A DNA stretch of 64,000 nt from Daphnia pulex (lineage: Eukaryota > Arthropoda > Branchiopoda > Diplostraca > Daphniidae), in assembly GCF_021134715.1 (NCBI RefSeq), contig NC_060020.1, forward strand, positions 2,170,001 through 2,234,000, given 5' to 3'. Both the position numbers and the translations under genes were made by a program. Of this stretch, positions 53,801 through 61,057 are shown piece by piece. Position 1 is the stretch's first letter; each line of letters starts with the position of its first letter. The notes beneath the pieces are model-generated. The model searched no databases. It was not told the origin of the DNA and saw nothing but the letters and a program-made list of their open reading frames with translations.

Positions 53801-56800
53801 TCAAGTCAAGTTCTATTGGGTTCAACAATAACAGACTCTCTCTCTCTCACGTGATAAAAACCGAGTAAATACACTAAGGAAGGATCGAATGGATTGAGGA
53901 TGATGCCGTGTCGAGCAGAGCGCGTCGACTGAGCGCGGCTTCAAGCGGTTCGACCAAAGTCTATCGCAACAGAACGCGCACTGGCATCGATATACACACG
54001 CACACTGGTTCTACTACTATACTACTCTCGTCTCCTCCTACTTCTCCTCTACTGATCCTCTCTCTCTCTCCTTCTCGGCCAGCGCGTGCGTGCCCGTCTC
54101 GTTTACTTTTCGTACATGCTCTGTTTCCTATCGACATTAGAAAATGCACCTTCCTTCCTGCCGTTTCCGCCGCTAATGAAGAGCAAGTGCCGTCGTAATT
54201 AAATACCAACAACAATAGAACGAATCAAGTTAAATGTCGAAAATCTTTCGAAATCGACCGATGTAAAAATGTTTGACTGGCATTGAAAAATCAGAAGAGA
54301 TTCCACGGAACTCTTAAAACAAACAAAACAAAAAACGGGTAGGCAGCATTTTTTCGATCGTGGCAGGTGACACCGCCTTCTTACAACGCGAAACAAACAT
54401 TTGGATTAAAGTTATCTTGCACACATACGCACAAAAAAAAAATTGGAGAAGTTGGGGCGGATGGGCGGACAGCCAGAAAGTTGTCAACTTTACTTCCATC
54501 TCCACATCTTGTTTTGGTTTTTATTTCATTTTCAACTCTGCCAGATCTCGAACTTTTTTTTGTGTGTTATTGAGAAAGAACCAAGTCAACTTTCTGCAAT
54601 TGATCTGGCTTACGCATTCCACGAAAGGAAACGTTGCATAAAGCCTGCATTTGACACTTTTTTTAAAATATAAATGCAACGCTTTCATACAACCAAAAAA
54701 AGTACTGGGGCTGGTTTGGCGTACATGAAAGAAATATGGCCAGAATGATTGAAAAGGCTTGGGCGAGAAACCACAACCAAGACAAGCAAATGCTGAGAAA
54801 ACAATTGAAAACGCTTTAAGAAGTAAAGCTGCACCCAACCAAATCCACCAGTGCAGATATTGAAACAGAAAAGGCTCATAAATTCAAATTTTTGAGTCTG
54901 AAAGATTTGCTACGGCGAATCTTATCGTGGCGTGAGAAAAAACCGTCAGCAGGGATCCCATTTTCGCCCATTACAAAAATCCAGTAAAGAACCGAATAAA
55001 AACGGGGTGGAAAAAACAACAAACGACAAGAAGTGCTTTCCTGGCAGAATAAATTGGTTGGTGGAGATCAGGAAGTCTGTTGTGAATTATGGCCGATGGG
55101 TGTCGTTCAAGCATGATTGCGCAAGAGTCTTGGTTACGTCAAAGACTTGCAGAGTCTAACCTAATGGGCTTCGAGTTCCCCTACACCAACAAGAGCCAGA
55201 TATAGTCGGTCGCGAACGATTGCGTCAAGGCTAACGGGGGCAACAGCAGTCTACTACTACTACCCTACAGCAGCTTGCCAAGATCTTGGATGGAAGACAA
55301 AGCTGAGATATAGGAAGTGTAACCCAGTCTATATTTACTTAGACCCCGTTTTTTGAGGCCGATGGGAGGTTTCAAAGGCTCGAGACTCATGCAACAACAC
55401 GCACAGACAGTTTTCATTTCACCGAGCTGAACTTGCAACCTCTCCCTCTCTCACGCTGTCGTGACAACGCAACTGTGCTACCCACTGCACTTGGTTGAGA
55501 GAGCGAAACCGATGCGCCTCTGTGCTGGAAAAATGAGATGTCAAACGGAAGAGAGAGAGGAAAAAAAAACAGTTTGTGAATGCGACGACTATCACAAAAA
55601 TTGTTTTTTTGTTGCATCAAAATGGTGTCGAGCTGCTCCGTCTGTTTTGAAATTTTGGACAGGGAGATGGACCATTTTTCCAGGATTACAGAAGGAAACT
55701 TGAAGTATCATTTGGACAAGGGCTGTAACAGCTGGGTTGGTTAGTCTGGGGAACAAGTGCACAACCGTCAAATGCAAGGCCAAAATGCCAGGCGAATTCT
55801 AATGATGAAAGCACGTTGAAGAGGATCCCACCAAGAAAATACTACGTACAGCAGCAGCTTTACTTGTTCCTCACATTCAAAGGATAGATAAAATGACTTA
55901 CGTCTAGGACTTTCACGCCCTTAAGGTTTTTGACGTAGAGTCCCAAGGAAGCATCAAGGCGCCTTACAACCGAACTTTTAGAGCGAATTACATTATACAG
56001 AATACTGACGACCATAATTGGAAACGTGACCTGGCAGGCACGTCAACGGGGAATTGAAAAGGGCAGTACGCAAACTTATGTAAGTGGGGTCGCTGTTGGA
56101 ATATTCTGGAACGTGGGCGCAGTATTAGTCGATTTCTTGGGCCGCTTACAACACGCAGCTTGTTGTTTCTGACTGCTCTTAACAATACCGAGCGGCGTGT
56201 GAGTGTCAGGGGGGGGGGGGGAGGGGAGGAGGTATAGCAGAAAGTGCTGCTACCTCAGATCTTGTACAAACAAACTGGTTTGGACCAAATGGAAGCAGAT
56301 GGCCAGTAGAGATAATGACACACAATGATACCCTATTCTAACTTATACATCAACTGTAATTCTGTAGGCCAAAGCTCAAATAGAATTGGAAGTCAGACTG
56401 CAATTTTGACATACAGCACGATAGTCCTTAAACACAAATGAATACTTCAGCAATTCATTAGATAAAATGAGAGCTCAGTTGAATAGAAGTGCTAGATCAA
56501 ATTACCATCGTCAAGAAATTTGAGGATTTGGGTGATTTAGAGAAATTGATTGAATTGCCACATTCAGGTTTCTATCAAAATGACGGGAAGTTTCCAGGAG
56601 AACTAGGTTTGTGGTAATTGGATGCATACAGTTTAAAGGACTTGAAAGATCTTACATACCTCTGAATTGATGACTGTTTCAGTATTCTCTTCCTGAGAAT
56701 CGTCTTTCTTGATGATCAGCTTTTCCAAATCCTCAGATGCCAATGGCTGTTCCACCTTGACTGGTAAAACTTCATCAGCTTTCTCTTTAGAAACATTTTC

Positions 56801-56920
56801 TGCTGCCGATATTCGGTCATTATCGTGGGATTCTATCACAGATTGATGGACACTAGCTGAAGGATCAGATTCAGTCTTGATCTCGATTGAAGTATTCTCG
56901 GTTTTGATAGTATCTGTCAT
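17844..56920 (-). CDS. RPUSD2: RNA pseudouridine synthase, RPUSD2 type
   Basis: RluA-family enzyme converting uridine to pseudouridine in RNA. Exons in transcript order: 56920-56660, 45605-45465, 44861-44774, 26083-25962, 25237-25137, 24706-24619 (or the alternative 21554-21467), 20036-19816, 19490-19300, 18778-18182, 18108-17981, 17915-17844; 669 residues. Seen: acidic N-terminus; [17 protein letters not shown] and KGRWVGE, typical of eukaryotic RPUSD2; an S4-like segment; [19 protein letters not shown]; the catalytic motif HRLDRLTSG with Asp near residue 299; [15 protein letters not shown]; a 199-residue exon rich in Ser, Pro and acids; and a C-terminal cysteine motif followed by [16 protein letters not shown], as in human RPUSD2. 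Human RPUSD2 has 545 residues. Two introns (18.7 and 11.1 kb) are far larger than those of the neighbours. An in-frame ATG at 57046 would add 42 residues. Confidence 0.93.
20037..24618 (-). other. RPUSD2 intron holding the alternative exon
   Basis: Intron of 4.6 kb between exon 24619-24706 and exon 19816-20036. It holds the alternative exon at 21467-21554. The rest is rich in GA/TC runs and A-rich tracts; no other exon copy was found. Confidence 0.7.
21467..21554 (-). CDS. RPUSD2: RPUSD2 alternative (mutually exclusive) exon
   Basis: An 88-nt exon with acceptor ACACAG (minus strand) and donor GTACGT. It has the same length and phases as exon 24619-24706. It encodes (R)HEVPVESK...[18 protein letters not shown], aligning without gaps to (R)HERPVIGD...[18 protein letters not shown]; about 14 of 29 residues are identical. 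Either exon splices in frame between 25137 and 20036. Using both shifts the frame, because 88 is not a multiple of three. The segment leads directly into the catalytic core ([12 protein letters not shown]). This copy keeps the Asp-Lys-Pro typical of RluA enzymes, whereas the other has His-Lys-Pro. Confidence 0.88.
24707..25136 (-). other. RPUSD2 intron with a 20-T run
   Basis: Intron of 430 bp. A run of 20 T on the + strand (24753-24772, A on the coding strand) lies upstream of the acceptor. Nothing else seen. Confidence 0.75.
25238..25961 (-). other. RPUSD2 intron with homopolymer cluster
   Basis: Intron of 724 bp. It contains (AC)n near 25438-25452, a 24-A run at 25470-25493 and a 13-C run at 25513-25525, all within 90 bases. 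No gene. Confidence 0.75.
25470..25525 (+). repeat. A24 followed by C13
   Basis: A homopolymer of 24 A (25470-25493), then 13 C (25513-25525), in an RPUSD2 intron. Confidence 0.95.
31520..31535 (+). repeat. C run (16)
   Basis: C homopolymer in the giant RPUSD2 intron. Confidence 0.95.
33491..33510 (+). repeat. (GA)10 microsatellite
   Basis: Perfect dinucleotide repeat in the giant RPUSD2 intron. Confidence 0.95.
43341..43364 (+). repeat. (AAAT)n microsatellite
   Basis: Six tandem tetranucleotide units in the giant RPUSD2 intron. Confidence 0.9.
44862..45464 (-). other. RPUSD2 intron
   Basis: Intron of 603 bp with A-rich tracts. No gene seen. Confidence 0.75.
47568..47586 (+). repeat. (AT)n microsatellite
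   Basis: Perfect AT dinucleotide repeat in the first RPUSD2 intron. Confidence 0.9.
53110..53562 (-). CDS. Possible alternative first exon, His/Gln/Ala-rich
   Basis: A 151-codon open segment beginning [14 protein letters not shown], continuing through His/Pro/Gln-rich and then Ala-rich sequence ([40 protein letters not shown]) and ending QPQRSRLK at a donor-like GTAGTA. The frame ends in phase 0, and the next RPUSD2 exon downstream (45605) starts in phase 0, so splicing would replace the acidic N-terminus with this one. Local base composition and protein-like order differ from the surrounding intron. I do not recognise the segment. It could also be the first exon of an unrelated minus-strand transcript, since no other partner exons are visible in the window. 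Confidence 0.5.
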
Positions 56921-57046
56921 GATGGCAGTTGAATGAAGCTTTCTGGCTATGACAAAACAGTCAAAGTTAACTCTTTTCTGCTGGAAAAAAGAAATACTCA
57001 AATTACATACGAATTTTAACTTCGAAAAAATTTTGAAACAGTTCAT
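56921..57046 (-). CDS. RPUSD2: In-frame N-terminal extension of RPUSD2 (possible mitochondrial presequence)
   Basis: The reading frame stays open upstream of ATG 56920 to an ATG at 57046. It adds 42 residues beginning MNCFKIFSKLKF and ending VIARKLHSTAI. The segment is rich in Lys/Arg, Phe and Ser with a single acidic residue, and ends in an Arg-Lys-Leu-His-Ser-Thr context resembling mitochondrial presequences. Whether the upstream ATG is used depends on where transcription starts. Confidence 0.45.
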
Positions 57047-57356
57047 CAGCACGTGTTATCAGACTAGTAGACGACATGTAAAATTTGCAATTTAAATCAA
57101 TCGCACCATCTAGCGAGCATTCTGTCTACCTTGTATTCTAGCTGTCAGGGCAGGTGTCTGTTTTGTCAATAGAGAAATAGGAGTGCTCCAATTGAGGTTA
57201 TAAGAAAGATAAAACAATTGGTTGTCATAATAAAACGCATCACGAAACGAAACAAAGAAGCAGTCGTGGGCCGTAAACCCTAAATTGATTTTCCTCCCCA
57301 TCAACTTGTTACTTTTTCGACGTCAACTATTGATTTATTAAAAGTTCTATAATATC
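57047..57356. promoter_or_regulatory. Shared upstream region, RPUSD2 / DNAL4
   Basis: 310 bp between divergent start codons (436 bp if the inner RPUSD2 ATG is used). It should contain both transcription starts. No TATA box is obvious. Confidence 0.6.
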
Positions 57357-57835
57357 ATGGAAACAACCGCAGATTTCAACAGACGGGGAGCGGACGATCT
57401 AGACATGGCCGCATCAAGAAAGGCTATTCATTATTATCCACTTATTCGGGTAAATATACCATTCTAATTATTGTTACTGGCTTTGCTAACTTTTTTCTAC
57501 CATTGATTGAATGTGTCATTAGCATGCAGATTTGTGTGAAGAAACAAAACATGAATGTGTGGAAATCATCGTTGCATCTTGTGAAAAATTTCCCTCAAAT
57601 CATGAGGTTTTAGTGCTTTGAGTCTTACAAATCATTGAGTTGTTTTTAAATCTTTATTTGTTGTATGTAGGCAGCAGCTAAACAGATCAAAGAAACTCTT
57701 GATAAAAGATGTGGTCCCTCCTGGCATTGTGTTGTGGGGGAAACATTTGCCTTGGAGATTTCATATGAAACCAAAAATATTATTTACATGTTTCTCAACA
57801 GTAACCTGGGAGTGTGTGCATGGAAATGTAGTTGA
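57357..57835 (+). CDS. DNAL4: Dynein light chain 4 (LC8-like, DNAL4 type)
   Basis: Three exons (57357-57449, 57523-57606, 57671-57835), all in phase 0, give 113 residues; human DNAL4 has 105. LC8-fold light chains dimerise and bind dynein intermediate chains and other partners; DNAL4 is classed as axonemal. Matching features: YYPLIRHADL near the start, CEKFPSNHEAAAKQIKETLDKRCGPSWH in the middle, VVGETFALEISYETKN and the C-terminal VCAWKCS. Divergent from RPUSD2, convergent with the next gene. A possible AATAAA is at 58080-58085. Confidence 0.93.
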
Positions 57836-58290
57836 CATTTCTATATTTAAAATGGTTCTATAGCTTATACTTAGTTTTCATGCAGTTGGAATGTCTGTTT
57901 ATTTATTTAACATTGATTTGTGAAAGATGAATTTCACAAATCTCATTCAGACATTTGTTTAAAACTCAAAATAACACTTGAAATTAAGTTTGTTAAATGT
58001 TTACTACTCCAAAGATTTCCCCCATTTGACTGCAATTTAACAATGTCACAAATCAAGATGTTGTGCTTTCATTAATCAAAATAAATTATAAGATTAATCA
58101 GGATTTCATGTGATTAAGAATGAGAAACATAATGTTAACATAGAGGAGACCATGATGAATGATGTTTTTTGTAGTCTGAACAATCAACAAAAAGGGTGTT
58201 ATTTAAATAGAATGGTTCAGGAAAAAAGTTGTAGAGCTTAGTTGATAGGAATTATGAAGACATTTGTGTCATGATTAAGGACAACTGGGA
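57836..58290. other. Convergent 3' region of DNAL4 and CSD copy A
   Basis: 455 bp between opposite stop codons, AT-rich and presumably both 3' UTRs. Parts resemble the region after CSD copy B (about 59610-59798), for example ACTACTCCAAA and TTCATGTGAT words in the same order. Confidence 0.6.
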
Positions 58291-59037
58291 CTATGAATCT
58301 ACGTTCATGCTGCTGGGCGAATTTGGTCTCGACCCTTCGTGACTTTCTTCCGCTGTAAGAGCTGGAACAATAAATTTTTATTAGGTAGGAAAAGTCTCAA
58401 GCAACTGATGTAGGACTGATTTTTAAGTATACCTGATGTCCAACGCTGATGAACCTCCGGAGTGAAATTCGTTATTTGAACATGAACGGCCTGAAGAGAA
58501 AATCACAAAAATGAGTAATTTAAGTAAACTATTTCTTATTGTTTTTAAAAAATAATTTGTATACCTGGTATTTCTCTAATTTTGGTGGAACTAGTAGTTT
58601 TCTAAAAGATACTTCATCTCCAATTCTTGGAACATACTCTCCATCAATGCTGATAACACATGGAATAGAACATTTTTAGAACTTGCCAATTAATAAAGAA
58701 ACTAAAATAATAAGATAAAGGCCTACATACTCTGACACATGTACAAATATTTCATCACCATCATCTTTCTTGATGAAGCCATGACCCTTTACTCTGCAAA
58801 AACTTTTAATCACACCATGTTCAACAGGGTTATCTAAAGCTAGTTCCAACCTGTCAATAAAAATTTCTGTCATAATTTTATAATTAATAACATAAAAATA
58901 AATTAAAAATACATGGACTGAGTTCTTGTTCTCTTCGTTATGATGGGATTCGGTAGGAGTGCCGAAGGAGATCCTTCATTAATTGAGCTTAAAGAAGCAT
59001 TATGACCGGAAGAAGGTCTGTCCTCTTGATCTGACAT
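58291..59037 (-). CDS. Cold-shock-domain protein, CARHSP1/CSDC2 family (copy A)
   Basis: Five exons: 59037-58913, 58850-58731, 58649-58565, 58490-58433 and 58361-58291; 152 residues. Family members are small cytoplasmic RNA-binding proteins that can regulate mRNA stability. Seen: Ser-rich N-terminus, PNPIITKRTRTQS, then a cold-shock domain with RNP1-like VKGHGFI and RNP2-like EIFVHVSD, IDGEYVPRIGDEV, and a conserved VHVQITNFTPEVHQRW tail. RTRTQS matches the regulated RTRTFS phosphosite of human CARHSP1 (Ser52, an AGC-kinase-type site). Human CARHSP1 has 147 residues. A 5' UTR intron is likely (donor at 59134, acceptor before 59047). Confidence 0.92.
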
Positions 59038-59798
59038 TATTTCCACACTAAATGGCGTTTTGACAGTTATTTTTATGAATATCTTTAAAGGTATTAAATG
59101 AAAAGCTTATAGAAAATTTAAGAGTAGGACTTACATATCGATTTCAAACACTTCCAACAAGTCGAACAAAAAGACAATAACAGCAACAGGAATCACTGAT
59201 CACCGGTTAACAATAACTGAATAACACCGATGTAACACGACGGTTGGATAGTTTGGTTTGGTTGAACCGTTGAGCTGAGGCGGTGAGGCGCTTACGGGCA
59301 GTGGATTGCTTTGTCTTTCTTCTTGAAAAAGTACAAACCTACCGCTAGATGGCTTTATCCGGATGAAAATATTCAGATTAATTTCTTTTTGCTAATAAAG
59401 GGTTTCATGTTAAAAACTACACTAAATTCTAGTTAAACAATGGTCATTCGTACGTGGTTGGGTACTTAGGGGGATGAATGAAGAACTGGGAAAGATCGGT
59501 TGTAGATGGAATGGCTGTAATAACAATGTTTCAACAATGATCTGTGCATCAACAATTCCAAAAATCCCCACATCTCTCAAGAAATGTAGAAAAGCTAAAA
59601 ACAATCAAATTCAAGTTTAACTACTCCAAATGTTTCCCAATTTTTTAACAACAGAGATCATTTTCATGTGATGCTATGGAATTAGGAATAGGAAAGTGTG
59701 GACTAGCTAAGACATTTAGTTCCAATACTTGTCAAGAGATAGATAGGAATTCTAGAGATTGTTGGACATTATAGTAACCAACAACATTCGTCGTCCAT
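59038..59798 (-). other. Spacer between the CSD copies
   Basis: 761 bp holding the 5' UTR and promoter of copy A and the 3' region of copy B. Its left part (about 59600-59798) resembles the 3' flank of copy A. No other gene. Confidence 0.6.
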
Positions 59799-60415
59799 CT
59801 ATTTCTTTTTTTGGGGAGATGTTGGAGATGACGGTCGAGAACCCTCACGACCTTCCTCCGGTGTAAGAGGGGATGTCCAACGCTGATGAACTTCAGGAGT
59901 AAAGTTTGTTATTTGAACATGAACAGCTTGGAATTTTTCCATCTTTGGTGGAATTTGCAGTTTCCTGAAGGACACTTCATCTCCAACTCTTGGAACATAT
60001 TCTCCATCAATGCTAAATAAATAATATTATCTATTATAAATTCACAAAGTTTCGAGAACTTTTTTAGAATTTATGGAAAAAAATCATACTCTGACACATG
60101 GACAAATATATCTTCACCATCATCTTTCTTGATGAAGCCATGGCCCTTCACTCTGCAAAAACTTTTGATCACACCATGTTCTATTGGATTCTCCATTGCC
60201 ATTTCCAGCCTGTCAATTGATTAAGTTTTCAAGTTTCAATCTTTGATAACAAGATTTGTGTTAGCATTTTATTACATAGATAGTGTTCTGGTCCTTTTCG
60301 TGATGATAGGATTCGGAATCAATGAACTCCTTCCTGAAGGTGATTCGCTAATCGAACCCAATGAGGTGTTGTGCGTTAGACCAGGGGAAGCTGGTATATC
60401 CTTAGGTTCCGACAT
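59799..60415 (-). CDS. Cold-shock-domain protein, CARHSP1/CSDC2 family (copy B)
   Basis: Tandem paralogue of copy A with three coding exons: 60415-60276, 60209-60090 and 60012-59799; 157 residues. Introns 1 and 2 match copy A in position and phase. The sequence split over exons 3-5 in copy A is one uninterrupted exon here. The cold-shock domain (VKGHGFIKKDDGEDIFVHVSD) and PNPIITKRTRTLS are nearly identical to copy A. The N-terminus is a little longer, and the tail ends in SPTSPQKKK instead of SPSSMNVDS. A 5' UTR intron is also likely (donor at 60551, acceptor before 60447). Confidence 0.92.
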
Positions 60416-61057
60416 TTTCGTAAGCTCTGACGCTCGTAAGCTCAGACCTGTACAATAACGAATGAAAGTACAAAATTCAAAAGTAGTTCAACTTATGCAT
60501 ATACATTTTTTACGTAAGTACGACAATATGATGTAAAATTTACCAACTTACAAAAGAACACGATTGCTTTAGCTTCGACAATCTGGAAGAAACCAGACAA
60601 TAATAAGCCCTGATCAACGCGAGTAAGACGACCTGAGTCCTGTGAAGACGGCGAAGTCAGTTTTCCAATCTAGGACTAAAGCAATGAATGGAATGTATGG
60701 AAGAATTAACGTCAGAATTATTCACTAGATGGCATTTTCGCGCGAAAACACTTTAACTGAATGAGTTATTTTTGTTGTTTTTACTATTTTGGAAAAAAAA
60801 ACACTTTTTGTATTCTAACTATTGCATTCCTGCGTGAACCTTCAAACTTCTTTTTACATAACTGCTAATTTTATATAAACAGATCACTTTTGAATGTTAG
60901 AGAGAAAAGCAATCATGGGAAATGGCAAAGTGTATTACAGAAATGGTTTTTCGCAGATTTTATTAGTTGGGCCAAGGCCAACAGAACTCGCCTTTTTTCA
61001 TTAAAAATCTATTACCCATGGGTAAAATGCACTCTTATGAGCTCGAGTTCTTTTCTT
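60416..61057 (-). other. Spacer between CSD copy B and NUP93
   Basis: Contains the copy B 5' UTR intron and upstream region, plus a short NUP93 3' UTR. A minus-strand AATAAA (complement at 60958-60963) lies about 95 bases after the NUP93 stop. Confidence 0.65.

Larger units (their letters stand above)
45606..56659 (-). other. Giant RPUSD2 first intron (11.1 kb)
   Basis: Separates the 5' coding exon from the rest of RPUSD2. It holds a possible alternative first exon (53110-53562, minus) and many simple repeats: (AT)n 47568-47586, 15 C at 49219-49233, (TG)n 51785-51802 and 13 G at 56209-56221. A 174-codon open frame at 48286-48810 (+) is unrecognised and unsupported. Confidence 0.65.
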
